A program made the position numbers and the translations under genes. This document shows, one piece after another, positions 26,745-35,720 of a stretch of 64,000 bases of DNA. The notes below the pieces were generated by a model. The model worked only from the letters and a program-made list of their open reading frames with translations, did no database searches and had not been told where the DNA came from. Each line of letters begins with the position of its first letter. Positions within the stretch are counted from its first letter, which is position 1. Source of the DNA: Burkholderia sp. WAC0059 (GTDB lineage: Bacteria; Pseudomonadota; Gammaproteobacteria; Burkholderiales; Burkholderiaceae); contig NZ_PNEO01000016.1 in the NCBI RefSeq assembly GCF_002870125.1, positions 79,916 to 143,915 on the forward strand, in the 5' to 3' direction.

Positions 26745-27632
26745 TCAGTGCCGCAGCTTGCGTTCGAACGCGCCCTTCAGGGCCAGCGTCGCCATCGCCA
26801 CGATCGCGAGCAGCGATGCGGCCGCAAACGCGCCCGCGAAGTTGTAGTCGTCGTACATGACCTCGACGTAGAGCGGCAGCGTGTTGGTCACGCCCGGCAC
26901 GTGTCCCGAGACGACCGACACGGCGCCGAACTCGCCCATCGCGCGCGCGTTCGTGATCGTGATGCCGTACAGGAGGCCCCAGCGAACGCGGGGCAGCGTG
27001 ACGCGCCAGAACATCTGCCAGCCCGACGCGCCGAGCACGACGGCGGCTTCTTCCTCGTCGCTGCCCTGCGCTTCCATCAGCGGAATCAGCTCGCGCGCGA
27101 CGAACGAGAACGTGACGAACGTCGTCGCGAGCACGAGCCCCGGCAGCGCGAAGACGATGTCGATGTGATGGGCCTGGAGCCACGGCCACAGCGGCCCCTG
27201 GGCGCCGAACGCCAGCATGAACAGCAACCCCGCGATGACGGGCGAGACCGAGAACGGCAGGTCGATCAGCGTCTTGAGCAGGCTCTTGCCGTAGAAGTCG
27301 AAGCGGGCGACGGCCCACGCCACCGCGAACCCGAACACGGTGTTCAGCGGCACGGAGATGAGCGCGACGATGACGGTGAGCTCGATCGCCGAGAGGGCGT
27401 CGGGGTCGCTCAGCGCCGCGAAGTAACCCGATATGCCCGAGCCGAACGCGGCCCAGAAGATCGCGACGAGCGGCAGGACGAGGAAGATGCCGAGAAACGC
27501 GACGCCGACGGCGATGATGATGCGGCGGGTCGCGGGACGTTCGGTCGTGAGCTGTTCGACGAGCGAGCGCGGATGCGCGCGGCCGTTTTCCTGCACGAGC
27601 GGCCGGGTTTCGGTCGGGGCGGCGGGCTTCAT
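26745..27632 (-). CDS. cysW: Sulfate/thiosulfate ABC transporter permease CysW
   Basis: This 295-residue inner-membrane subunit of the sulfate importer has about six membrane helices. The EAA loop is visible as EEEAAVVLGASGWQMFWRVTLPRVRWGLLYG, and the C-terminal part has ARAMGEFGAVSVVSGHVPG followed by LPLYVEVMYDDYN, typical of CysW. The ATG at 27632 overlaps the stop of cysT by 4 bases. A hydrophilic N-terminal extension of about 35 residues precedes the first helix. No cysA ATPase follows it, although that is the usual next gene. Confidence 0.95.
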   Translation of the reverse strand: MKPAAPTETRPLVQENGRAHPRSLVEQLTTERPATRRIIIAVGVAFLGIFLVLPLVAIFWAAFGSGISGYFAALSDPDALSAIELTVIVALISVPLNTVFGFAVAWAVARFDFYGKSLLKTLIDLPFSVSPVIAGLLFMLAFGAQGPLWPWLQAHHIDIVFALPGLVLATTFVTFSFVARELIPLMEAQGSDEEEAAVVLGASGWQMFWRVTLPRVRWGLLYGITITNARAMGEFGAVSVVSGHVPGVTNTLPLYVEVMYDDYNFAGAFAAASLLAIVAMATLALKGAFERKLRH

Positions 27633-28483
27633 CGCTGGGCGCCTCCGGACGAGCGGGGCAGCATGAACTTCTGCGCGAGGTTCAGCGAGAAGAGCACGAG
27701 GAACGAGACGGCCAGCATGACCACGGCGATCGACGCGGCGCCCGTGAAGTCGAACTGTTCGAGTTTCGTGATCACGAGCAGCGAGGTGATTTCGGAGACG
27801 AACGGCCGGTTGCCCGCGATGAAGATGACCGAGCCGTATTCGCCGACGCCGCGCGCGAAGGCGAGGCCGAAGCCCGTCAGCAGGGCGGGGCGCAGCGCCG
27901 GCCAGATGACGTGCCGGAACGTGAGGCCGCGCGACGCGCCGAGCAGGCCCGCGGCCTCCTCTTCCTCGGTCCCGAGTTCCTCGATGACGGGCTGCAGCGT
28001 GCGGACCACGAACGGCAGGCCGACGAAGACGAGCGCGATCACGATGCCGCAGGCGTTGAACGCGAGACCGATGCCGTACGCGTTGAACCACCGGCCGATC
28101 CAGCCGTTCGGGCCGAAGATGAACGCGAGCGTGATGCCGGCCACCGAGGTCGGCAGCGCGAACGGCAGGTCGATCAGCGCGTCGAGCAGGCGGCGGCCCG
28201 GAAAGCGGTAGCGCGCGAGCATCCACGCGACGAGAAAGCCGAGCCCCGAGTTGATGATGGCCGCGAGCAGCGAGGCGCCGAACGTGAGCCGGTAGGAGGC
28301 CAGCAGGCGCGGCGTCCAGACCGCCGCCGCGAACGCCGCCCAGCCCGAGCTCGACGCGCGCGCGAGCATCACGGCGAACGGGATCAGGACGATCAGGCTC
28401 AGGTAGAGCGTCGAGTAGCCGAGCGAGAGCCCGAAGCCCGGCAACGGGCTTCGTCTGCGGAATCGGGCGAGAGCGGCGGACAT
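27629..28483 (-). CDS. cysT: Sulfate/thiosulfate ABC transporter permease CysT
   Basis: This 284-residue partner of CysW (also called CysU) begins RFRRRSPLPGFGLSLGYSTLYLSLIVLIPF. The cytoplasmic loop EEEEAAGLLGASRGLTFRHVIWPALRPALLTGFGLAFARGVGEYGSVIFIAGN is the family signature. Six hydrophobic helices are seen. It lies 51 bp after the sulfate-binding protein gene and overlaps cysW, so sbp-cysT-cysW forms one operon. Confidence 0.95.
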   Translation of the reverse strand: MSAALARFRRRSPLPGFGLSLGYSTLYLSLIVLIPFAVMLARASSSGWAAFAAAVWTPRLLASYRLTFGASLLAAIINSGLGFLVAWMLARYRFPGRRLLDALIDLPFALPTSVAGITLAFIFGPNGWIGRWFNAYGIGLAFNACGIVIALVFVGLPFVVRTLQPVIEELGTEEEEAAGLLGASRGLTFRHVIWPALRPALLTGFGLAFARGVGEYGSVIFIAGNRPFVSEITSLLVITKLEQFDFTGAASIAVVMLAVSFLVLFSLNLAQKFMLPRSSGGAQR

Positions 28484-28534
28484 GCGAAAAGTCGGGGAAG
28501 CGCAACGCGGACGGGGCGCGCGTTGCGCGCGTCG

Positions 28535-29569
28535 TCAGTTGGGCTGGAAGATCTGGTCGAAGATGCCGCCGTCGGCGAAGTGCTTCACCTGGGCGTCATG
28601 CCAGCCGCCGAACATGGGGTCGTCGATGTTGATGAGCTTGACGGCCGGAAATTCCTTCGCGTACTTCGCCGCCACGGTCGGGTCCGACGGGCGGTAGTAG
28701 TTCTGCGCCACGAGCGCCTGGGCTTCGGGCGAGTAGAGATGCTTCAGGTAGGCCTCGGCCGCCGCGCGCGTGCCGCGCCGGTCCACCACCGAGTCGACGA
28801 CGGCGACGGGCGGCTCGCAGCGGATGCTGATGGACGGCACGATGATCTGGAACTTGCCCGGCGCGAGCTTGTTGACGGTCAGGAGCGCGTCGTCTTCCCA
28901 GGCCACGAGCACGTCGCCGATGCCGCGCTCGACGAACGAGTTGGTCGCGCCGCGCGCGCCCGAATCGAGCACCTTCACGTTGTGATACAGCGCCTTCTCG
29001 AAGGCCTCGGCCTTGGCCTCGTTCCCGCCGGGCTGGCGCATCGCGTAGGCCCAGGCGGCCAAGTAGTTCCAGCGCGCGCCGCTCGAGGTTTTCGGGTTCG
29101 GCGTCACGACGCCGACGCCGGGCCGCACGAGGTCGTTCCAGTCGTGGATGCCCTTGGGGTTGCCGGCGCGCACGAGGAACACGATGGTCGACGTGTAGGG
29201 CGTGCTGTTGTCGGGCAACTGCTTCTGCCAGTCCTTGCGCAGCAGGTTGTGGCTCGCGAGCGCGTCGATGTCCGAGGCGATGCCGAGCGTGACCACGTCA
29301 GCCTGCTGGCCGTTAAGCACCTGGCGCGCCTGGGCGCCCGAGCCGCCGTTCGTGGTGCGCACGGTGACGGCCGTGCCCGTCGTCTGCTTGTACCAGGCCG
29401 AGAACAGCTTGTCGTAGGCGGCGTACAGTTCCCGGGTCGGATCGTAGGACACGTTCAGCAGCGTCGTGTCGGCCCAGGCGGTGGGGGCCGCCGCGAGCAC
29501 GAGGCTGACGGCGAGCAATGCTTTTCGCGATCTGGAAAAGGCGGCGGACAAGGTGGCCAGCATCGTCAT
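28535..29569 (-). CDS. sbp: Periplasmic sulfate-binding protein
   Basis: This 344-residue binding protein delivers sulfate (or thiosulfate) to CysTW. The signal peptide runs to APTAWA. The mature chain begins DTTLLNVSYDPTRELYAAYDKLFSAWYKQTTG, with TTNGGSGAQARQVLNGQQADVVTLGIASDIDAL, then GNPKGIHDWNDLVRPGVGVVTPNPKTSSGARWNYLAAWAYA, all diagnostic. I take ATG 29569 (MTMLATL); a second ATG lies 6 bases on and neither has a clear ribosome site. First gene of sbp-cysT-cysW. The promoter region upstream is very AT-rich (see 29670), as expected for CysB-controlled genes. Confidence 0.94.
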   Translation of the reverse strand: MTMLATLSAAFSRSRKALLAVSLVLAAAPTAWADTTLLNVSYDPTRELYAAYDKLFSAWYKQTTGTAVTVRTTNGGSGAQARQVLNGQQADVVTLGIASDIDALASHNLLRKDWQKQLPDNSTPYTSTIVFLVRAGNPKGIHDWNDLVRPGVGVVTPNPKTSSGARWNYLAAWAYAMRQPGGNEAKAEAFEKALYHNVKVLDSGARGATNSFVERGIGDVLVAWEDDALLTVNKLAPGKFQIIVPSISIRCEPPVAVVDSVVDRRGTRAAAEAYLKHLYSPEAQALVAQNYYRPSDPTVAAKYAKEFPAVKLINIDDPMFGGWHDAQVKHFADGGIFDQIFQPN

Positions 29570-29669
29570 GAAAAAAGCGGGGGGAGAATAAGGGAGGGGT
29601 GAGGATAGCCTGTCGGAAAGCCAAATCAAACGATGGAGTTTTGAGGTTGATATGCCCGAAGCAATCTAA

Positions 29670-29687
29670 TGAATATATTGAATATAT
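29670..29687. promoter_or_regulatory. AT-rich tandem repeat in the sbp/dnaJ-like intergenic region
   Basis: TGAATATAT occurs twice in tandem (29670-29678 and 29679-29687), in an AT-rich island 100 bp upstream of sbp. It could be part of the sbp promoter or a CysB contact region. No consensus match is claimed. Confidence 0.3.
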
Positions 29688-29828
29688 AAACAAGATTTAC
29701 TCATCTTGTTGCCGGGGTCGCGCCCCGTCCGGCAATCTGGGGGGCGAAAACGTTCCTGTTCGCGCTACCGCCCCGTGCTCGACCAGGCCAGAATGGCAGC
29801 TCAATGCAGGTATTAGGCATCCATTGAA

Positions 29829-30731
29829 ATGTGGAACTACTACTCGACACTCGGCATTGCCCGGAACGCGACGCGAGGCGAAATCGTCAAGGCGTACCGG
29901 CGCCTCGCGATGAAGTGGCACCCCGACCGCAATCCCGGCAACGAGGTCGCCGCAGGGCATGAATTCAGGAAGATCCGCAAGGCCTTCGACGCGCTGTCGG
30001 CCGCGCGGGACGACGGCGTCGACGAACAGGTCGTGGACGACGGCGTCGCGCGCCGGCCGGCCGCGCCGCCCGAGGTCCGCCCGACGGATGTGCCGGGCGC
30101 GAACCTGCGGCGCGTGCTCGGCGTGCCGCTCGAGATCGCGCTCGCCGGCGGCGAGGTCATGGCCAGCTTCTTCGTCACCGAACCGTGCGGCGTCTGCAAG
30201 GGCGCGAGCGCCCGCGTGACCTTCGGGGTTTGCGAGCGTTGCGGCGGCCGCGGCACGCGCCGCGGCGGCGAGGCCTGCCGCGCCTGCGACGGCGCGGGCG
30301 CGGTCGCGCAACGCCGGGCCTGCGGAGCCTGCCGGCAGACCGGGACGCGCTGCTATTGCCGCCGCGTCGCCGTGCCGGTGCCGGCGGGAACCTGGGATGG
30401 CCAGACGCTCGTGGTGAAGGGCGAGGGCGTCCTCGGCTGGAGCGGCGGCCCGCGGGGCGACGCCATCTTCAGCGTCAGCATCGCCTGTCCGCCGGGCTGG
30501 TTTCGCTTCGGCTTCAGCCTGATGGGGGACCTGCACGTCGACTGCCAGACCGCCGCGCTCGGCGGCCCGTGCGAGGTCGAAGTGCTCGGCCGGCGTCTTT
30601 CGGTCGACATTCCGCCGAACTGTCCGCCCGGCAAATGGCTGAGCCTGCCCGGAGCGGCGCTCGGCGACGCGTCGGGGCAGCGCGGCTGCCTCTATCTGCG
30701 GGTCGTTTTTTCGTTGCCGTCGGGCGCCTGA
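29829..30731 (+). CDS. Divergent DnaJ-like protein with zinc finger, no G/F region
   Basis: This 300-residue protein is built like a shortened DnaJ. The J domain (1-58) has YYSTLGIARNATRGEIVKAYRRLAMKWHPDRNPG with the Hsp70-stimulating HPD at 31-33. A 30-residue linker replaces the Gly/Phe-rich region. The zinc domain has CGVCKGAS, CERCGGRG, CRACDGAG and CGACRQTG, so all four Cys pairs are present, though the first ends in Ser. The C-terminal domain has PAGTWDGQTLVVKGEG and GDAIFSVSIACPPGWFRFG. True DnaJ has about 376 residues and sits next to dnaK; this one does not. It is probably a specialised co-chaperone; its client is unknown. Confidence 0.82.
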   Translation: MWNYYSTLGIARNATRGEIVKAYRRLAMKWHPDRNPGNEVAAGHEFRKIRKAFDALSAARDDGVDEQVVDDGVARRPAAPPEVRPTDVPGANLRRVLGVPLEIALAGGEVMASFFVTEPCGVCKGASARVTFGVCERCGGRGTRRGGEACRACDGAGAVAQRRACGACRQTGTRCYCRRVAVPVPAGTWDGQTLVVKGEGVLGWSGGPRGDAIFSVSIACPPGWFRFGFSLMGDLHVDCQTAALGGPCEVEVLGRRLSVDIPPNCPPGKWLSLPGAALGDASGQRGCLYLRVVFSLPSGA

Positions 30732-30862
30732 GCGCCGGTCCGGTCCGGGGCTCTACCGGCCGGGCGCAAGGGGCGGCGGTAGCGCCGCCGGTCTGAGTGG
30801 AACCTTTCCTGCCCGTTCGTCGGCCCGTCGCCGGACTCGCTCGTCCCGGACCTTGCTCAGGG

Positions 30863-32104
30863 CTAGGCAGCGCGGCGGGCGTGCACGCGCCTCTCGTGCA
30901 GATACGCATACGCGAACAGCAGCAGACCGCCGAGCGGCAGCAGCGCCCCGAAGTAGGCCGTGTCCTGCAGGCCGTGGCGGCTCGAAATCACCCAGCCGCC
31001 GAGGAAGGCACCCAGCGCGTTCGCGAGGTTGAACGCCGAGTGGTTCAGCGAGGCGGCCAGCGTCTGGGCGTCGGCGGCCACGTCCATCAGCCGCAGTTGC
31101 AGCGGCGCGACGAGCGCCATGTTGCTGCCGATCAGGAACGTGCCCACGAAGGCCGTCAGCACGTGGTTCAGCGAGAACGGGAAGACGAGCAGCACGAGGA
31201 TGTCCCAGACGAGGATCGCGCCGATCGACGGCATCAGCGCGCGGTCGGCCGCCCAGCCGCCCGCGAGGTTGCCGGCGATCATGCCGCCGCCGAAGGCCGC
31301 CAGCGCGAACGGCAGCCAGGCCGGCGGCATCTGCGCCAGCGTGGTGAGCACGGGCGCGACGTAGCTGATGACGGCGAACATGCCGCCGAACCCGATCGCG
31401 CCGATGCCGAGCGTGAGCCACACGCGCGCGTTGCCGAGCGCGCCGAGCTCGCGCATCGGGCTGCTGGCCGAATGGTCGTCGCGGCGCGGCAGGAAGATAT
31501 GGAGCCAGACGAGCGTCGCGACGGCGATGGCCGCCACGCTGCCGAACGCATAGCGCCAGTTCATCTCCTGGCCGAGCCAGGTCGCGAGCGGATTGCCGAA
31601 CAGCGACGCGATGGTCAGGCCCAGAATGACCCGGCCGACTGCCTCGCCGCGCTGGTGCGGCTGGGCGAGCGAGGCCGCGAGGAGCGCCGCCGCCCCGAAA
31701 TAGGCGCCGTGCGGAAAGCCGCTCAGGAAGCGAAACAGCAGCAGCGTCGCGTAGTTCGGCGCGAGCATGCTGGCCAGGTTGCCGAGCGCGAACCAGCTCA
31801 GGAGCAACAGCAATTGCCCGCGGCGCGAGAGGCGCGAGACGAGAATCGCGAAGAGCGGCGCGCCGACCACGACGCCGAGCGCGTAGGCGCCGATCAGGTC
31901 GCCCGCCTGCGGGACGGAGATCCTGAGCCCGTGGGCGACGTTGGGCAAAAGGCCCATGATCGAGAATTCGCCGGTGCCGATGCCGAAGGTGCCGAGCGCG
32001 AGGCCGAACATCACCGCGCCGGTATGGACCGGGCTGGCGGATGCGACGGACGGGGGAACGGAAACGGGGGAGGATTGTGCGGCGCGGGGAGCGTTGTCGG
32101 TCAT
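30863..32104 (-). CDS. MFS transporter, AraJ/YdhP-type drug:H+ antiporter family
   Basis: This 413-residue, twelve-helix transporter has a typical N-terminal half (LALGTFGIGTGEFSIMGLLPNVAHGL, LIGAYALGVVVGAPLFAIL), the loop motif RLSRRGQLLLLLSWFALGNLAS, and RFLSGFPHGAYFGAAALLAASLAQPHQRGEAVGRVILGLTIASLFGNPLATWLGQEMNWRYAFG. The last part matches sugar-efflux or arabinose-polymer exporters of E. coli and drug exporters of related bacteria. It is monocistronic and divergent from the next lipoprotein gene. The substrate is unknown. Confidence 0.92.
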   Translation of the reverse strand: MTDNAPRAAQSSPVSVPPSVASASPVHTGAVMFGLALGTFGIGTGEFSIMGLLPNVAHGLRISVPQAGDLIGAYALGVVVGAPLFAILVSRLSRRGQLLLLLSWFALGNLASMLAPNYATLLLFRFLSGFPHGAYFGAAALLAASLAQPHQRGEAVGRVILGLTIASLFGNPLATWLGQEMNWRYAFGSVAAIAVATLVWLHIFLPRRDDHSASSPMRELGALGNARVWLTLGIGAIGFGGMFAVISYVAPVLTTLAQMPPAWLPFALAAFGGGMIAGNLAGGWAADRALMPSIGAILVWDILVLLVFPFSLNHVLTAFVGTFLIGSNMALVAPLQLRLMDVAADAQTLAASLNHSAFNLANALGAFLGGWVISSRHGLQDTAYFGALLPLGGLLLFAYAYLHERRVHARRAA

Positions 32105-32379
32105 GGACGTGTCGCATGGTTGGCGAAGCCGCTCGCCGGCTTCGGACCCATGCGTTGGTTGACGTTAACGCTTACGTCGCGCGCCCTGGGGCGAGCGATC
32201 TGCGCGCACTATACAGGGCCGGTATCGTGCGATGCAACATTGTCCTTACGCGGTCTGGGGGAAACGTCGCCGGGCCGGCGGGCCGCCGGATTGCCGTTCA
32301 ATATGTCCGTCTGTCTATTTCGGCGGGCGATCGCCAACGTCCGCGCCCCGCACCCGTCCGTATTTGCGAAGGAGCCGGT

Positions 32380-33333
32380 ATGCCGATGCCGAAAATATGC
32401 CGCCGTGGCCGGGGCGCCGCCGTCGCCGCCTCGCTGACCGTCGCGCTCTGCCTGACGGCGCTGGCCGGATGCGTGTCGCCGGGCCGGGCGCAGGACGTCG
32501 TGCCGCCGCGCGTCGCCGTCGATGCGCGGCCCAACGGCATCGCGGTGCGCGCCCGGGACGGGGCGGTCTTCGTGACGGACGACCGCGGCAGCGCCGTTCT
32601 CTGGTCCGCCCACGGCGCGGCCTACGCGCGCTATGCCGCGATTCCCGCCGTGGCCGGCGAGCCGGGCGGCCTGAGCCAGCTCGCGTTCGCGGGCCCGGAC
32701 GATCTGCTCGTCGAGCGCTTCGGGTTCGGCCGCTCGGGAGCCCTCGTCGACGTTCCGGCAGTCGGCCGTCCCGTCGTCCTGACGGGCACCGATCCCGTCC
32801 GCCGCCGGCTCGGGCTCGCCGTGATCGGGCCGGGCCGCGTGCTGTCGAGCTGGTTCGTCAAGATCGGCAATCAGCCCGAACGCGGCGGGGTCAGTCTCGT
32901 GACCTACGATCCCGCGACACATGCCGCGACCGAGCGGGTCCTGATCGACGGAATGGCGAAACCGGTCGGCCTCGCGGTGCGGGACGGCACGGTCTACGTA
33001 TCCGATCAGTCGAGCGGCACGATCGTCCGCGCGAGTCTCGACGCGCTGCTCGCGGCCCCGCAGCCGGCGACGGCGGGGCCGGGCTACGCGCGCGTGGACG
33101 GGCCGGACCTGCTGGCCGTCGACGGCGACGGCGCGCTCTATACGAAATGCAACGCCCATGGGTTCTGCCGGATCGCGCCGGACGGCACCGCGACCGTGCT
33201 GGCCGACGACTTCCAGGACGCGCGGGGCGTGGCGATCGACCGGACGCGCCGGCGGCTTTACGTGGTCGATCGCGCGCGGCAGGGCGGCACGAGCTACGTG
33301 CGGTCGTTTGCGTTGCCGGCCGGGACGGACTGA
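32380..33333 (+). CDS. Secreted NHL/SMP-30-like beta-propeller lipoprotein
   Basis: This 317-residue protein starts at ATG 32380 with AAGGAG 6-10 bases upstream. Its signal peptide ends in the lipobox LAGC (Cys31). The mature chain consists of repeats of the type PNGIAVRARDGAVFVTDDRGSAVLW, KPVGLAVRDGTVYVSDQSSGTIVRASL and ARGVAIDRTRRRLYVVDRARQGG, which are the blades of an NHL or SMP-30-type propeller. Such proteins bind or hydrolyse lactones, or act as sensors and scaffolds at the envelope. No catalytic metal site is plainly visible. It is convergent with the dehydratase gene. Confidence 0.8.
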   Translation: MPMPKICRRGRGAAVAASLTVALCLTALAGCVSPGRAQDVVPPRVAVDARPNGIAVRARDGAVFVTDDRGSAVLWSAHGAAYARYAAIPAVAGEPGGLSQLAFAGPDDLLVERFGFGRSGALVDVPAVGRPVVLTGTDPVRRRLGLAVIGPGRVLSSWFVKIGNQPERGGVSLVTYDPATHAATERVLIDGMAKPVGLAVRDGTVYVSDQSSGTIVRASLDALLAAPQPATAGPGYARVDGPDLLAVDGDGALYTKCNAHGFCRIAPDGTATVLADDFQDARGVAIDRTRRRLYVVDRARQGGTSYVRSFALPAGTD

Positions 33334-33402
33334 GCGGAGCGCGCCGGCCTCGCGGAGGGCGGGCGAGCGCTCGCCCGATTCGCCACCGGCGGCCCGGCCG
33401 CG

Positions 33403-34410
33403 CTACCTGACGAGGAACCCGTAGGCGAGCGGATCGCGCTCGTCGATGATCCAGTTCGCGAAGCCGCAGATGAACGCGTTGCCCTCGACCTCGGGGATCA
33501 CGGCCCTGAACTCGCCGACGGTCGTTTCCTCGAGCACGCGCCCCTTGAACACGGTGCCGATGATCGACTCGTTGACGATCGTCTCGCCCCGCGCGAGCTG
33601 CCCGCGCAGGTAAAGCTGCGCGACGCGTCCGCCGGTGCCGGAGCCGGTCGGCGAGCGGTCGACCTCGCGGTCCGCGAAGACGCAGCAGTTCGCCTGCGTC
33701 GAGCCCGGGCGGCGCGGCGCGTTGGCGATGATGGTGCCGTAGATGTGGTTGATCTCCGGAATCTCCGGATGCACGACCGGAAAGGCGCGATTGGCCGCCG
33801 TCTTCACCTCGGCGCCGAAACGGATCAGCGCTTCCACCGACGATTCGCGCACGGGCAGGCCGTGCGGCTCGCCGTCGGTATAGAAATAGAAGGCGCCGCC
33901 GAACGCGATGTCGCCCGTCACGGCGCCGAACGACGGCGTCTCGACGGTGACGTCGCGCTTCCAGATGAACGACGGCACGTTGACGAAGCGGACGTCGCCC
34001 GCGTGCTCGCCGTCCCACTTCACGAAGGCCTCGATGAAGCCGCACGGCGCGTCGATGCCCACGCGCGTTTCGGGCGACACGCGCTCGACCCAGCCGAGCT
34101 CGACCGCCGCCGTCGAGAGCGCGATCACGCCGTGCCCGCAGTGGTCGCTGTAGCCCTCGTTGTGCAGGAAGATGATGCCGAAGTCCGCGCCGGGGCTGAC
34201 GGGCTCCGTGAGGTAGCCGCCGTACATGTCGGCGTGGCCGCGCGGCTCGAACATCAGCGCCCGGCGGATGTCGTCCGCGTTCTCCCTGAGCCAGGCGCGC
34301 CGCTTGACGATGGTGTCGCCGGGAATGCGCGGCAGGCCGCTCGTGACGATCCGGAAGGCTTCGCCGCCCGTGTGGACTTCGACGGTGGAGATCGAGCGTG
34401 AGAGTTTCAT
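33403..34410 (-). CDS. trans-3-hydroxy-L-proline dehydratase (proline racemase family)
   Basis: This 335-residue protein belongs to the proline racemase fold. One catalytic residue is Cys91 in GYSDHCGHGVIAL. The second position, Cys in proline racemase and 4-hydroxyproline epimerase, is Thr255 in DRSPTGSGTGGR. A Cys/Thr pair is the hallmark of trans-3-hydroxy-L-proline dehydratase, which makes pyrroline-2-carboxylate. The nearby reductase that would use this product (36805) supports the call. Other conserved pieces are GHADMYGGYLTEP, ANAPRRPGSTQANCCVFADREVD and NAFICGFANW. It follows the binding-protein gene on the minus strand by 40 bp. Confidence 0.9.
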   Translation of the reverse strand: MKLSRSISTVEVHTGGEAFRIVTSGLPRIPGDTIVKRRAWLRENADDIRRALMFEPRGHADMYGGYLTEPVSPGADFGIIFLHNEGYSDHCGHGVIALSTAAVELGWVERVSPETRVGIDAPCGFIEAFVKWDGEHAGDVRFVNVPSFIWKRDVTVETPSFGAVTGDIAFGGAFYFYTDGEPHGLPVRESSVEALIRFGAEVKTAANRAFPVVHPEIPEINHIYGTIIANAPRRPGSTQANCCVFADREVDRSPTGSGTGGRVAQLYLRGQLARGETIVNESIIGTVFKGRVLEETTVGEFRAVIPEVEGNAFICGFANWIIDERDPLAYGFLVR

Positions 34411-34450
34411 GGCGGCGAGGCGGTCCGGACCGGACGGTTGCGGGAAGATA

Positions 34451-35572
34451 TCAGTTCGAGTACGGCACGGGCAGGCCGTTGCGGATCACGTAGACGGTGG
34501 TCGGCGCGCCCTGGAGGTCGCCGTTCGCGTCGAACGAGTAGGTGCCGGCCACGCCCTTGTAGTGCTCCTTCGCGAGCTGGGCGATGAGCTTCGTGCGGTC
34601 CGTCGTGGTGCCGGCCTTGACCATCGCGTCGGCCAGCATCTTCACGCCGTCGTAGTAGTTGACCGCGTACACCTGCGTGTCGATGTGATAGGCGGCCTTG
34701 TACTTGCGCAGGAACTCGCGGCCCTGCGGCGTGCGTTCGAGCGCGACGCCGCCCTGTGCGCAGTAGACGATCGAAGCCGCGTCGCCGGCGACCTTGCCCA
34801 TGTCGGCCGAGCAGATGCCGTCGCCGCCGAGCAGTTTCGCGCGCAGGCCGCGCTGGACCATCTGCCGCGCCATCGGGCCGCCCTGCGCCGCATAGCCGCC
34901 GAGGAAGATCACGTCGGGGTTCTTCGACTTGATGGTCGTGAGGATGCCGAGGAAATCGGTGGCCTGGGAGTTCGTGTACTCGCGGTCGACGATCTGGATG
35001 CCGTTCGCCTGCGCGACCTTGATGAACTGCTCGGCGACGCCCTGCCCGTAGGCGGTGCGGTCGTCGACGACGGCGGCCGTTTTGGCCTTCAGCGTCTTCG
35101 CCGCGAACGCGCCCATCGTGCCGCCGAGCTGCTCGTCGCTTGCACCGATGCGGAAGATGTTCTTGAAGCCCTGCTTCGTCAGGTCCGGGTTCGACGCCAC
35201 GGGCAGCATCGGCACGTTGGCGGCGTTGTAGACGCGCGAGGCCGGAATCGCCACGCCCGAGTTGTACGGGCCGACCACGGCGATGACGCCGCTGTCCGAG
35301 AGCTTCTGCGCGACCTGCACGCCGACCTTCGGGTCGGCCTGGTCGTCTTCGGAGTCCAGCTTGAACGTGACCTTCTGGCCCGCGACCGTCACGCCCGTCT
35401 TGTTCAGCTCGTCGATGGCGAGCTGCGCGCCGTTTTCGTTGTCCTTGCCGTTGGCCGCCTGCGGCCCGGTGAGCGGGGCCGAGTGGCCGATGGTGACGAC
35501 CGCCTGGGCATGGGCGGCGGCAGCGAAACTGCCGGCCGACAGCATGGTCAGGGCAAGGGCGAATTTGCGCAT
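34451..35572 (-). CDS. LivJ-type ABC transporter substrate-binding protein
   Basis: This 373-residue periplasmic binding protein of the Leu/Ile/Val type has the signal peptide MRKFALALTMLSAGSFAAAAHA. The mature part begins with VVTIGHSAPLTGPQAANGKDNENGAQLAIDELN and has AVVGPYNSGVAIPASRVYNAANVPMLPVASNPDLTKQGFKNIFRIGASDEQ. The ATG at 35572 has GAGGAG 8 bases upstream. Context (hydroxyproline dehydratase, reductase, GntR regulator) suggests that the ligand is a proline-type amino acid, but this is an inference. No permease or ATPase genes are adjacent. Confidence 0.92.
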   Translation of the reverse strand: MRKFALALTMLSAGSFAAAAHAQAVVTIGHSAPLTGPQAANGKDNENGAQLAIDELNKTGVTVAGQKVTFKLDSEDDQADPKVGVQVAQKLSDSGVIAVVGPYNSGVAIPASRVYNAANVPMLPVASNPDLTKQGFKNIFRIGASDEQLGGTMGAFAAKTLKAKTAAVVDDRTAYGQGVAEQFIKVAQANGIQIVDREYTNSQATDFLGILTTIKSKNPDVIFLGGYAAQGGPMARQMVQRGLRAKLLGGDGICSADMGKVAGDAASIVYCAQGGVALERTPQGREFLRKYKAAYHIDTQVYAVNYYDGVKMLADAMVKAGTTTDRTKLIAQLAKEHYKGVAGTYSFDANGDLQGAPTTVYVIRNGLPVPYSN

Positions 35573-35585
35573 GCGTGACTCCTCG

Positions 35586-35627
35586 AATTGGGTTGATAAG
35601 GAAACCACTCTAGCGTCCCAATTGGTT
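35586..35627. promoter_or_regulatory. Candidate operator half-sites upstream of the binding-protein gene
   Basis: AATTGGGTT (35586-35594) and AATTGGTT (35620-35627) lie 13-55 bp upstream of the ATG at 35572, between that gene and gntR. The same octamer recurs at 36484 (one mismatch) and, inverted, at 36644. Confidence 0.35.
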
Positions 35628-35720
35628 GCGCCGCAAGCTGATTTCAAAAATCCAGGGTCTTACCTGGTTCAAAAAAAACCATTCGATTTCGATGGGGCCG
35701 ATGGCCGGCTGGCGCGGCAT

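Noticed and set aside
29829..30731. Housekeeping dnaJ
   Set aside because: No dnaK or grpE next to it, no G/F region, and shorter; it is a paralogue at most.
33403..34410. 4-hydroxyproline epimerase or proline racemase
   Set aside because: The second catalytic residue is Thr255 and not Cys. The Cys/Thr pair and the linked reductase favour trans-3-hydroxyproline dehydratase.
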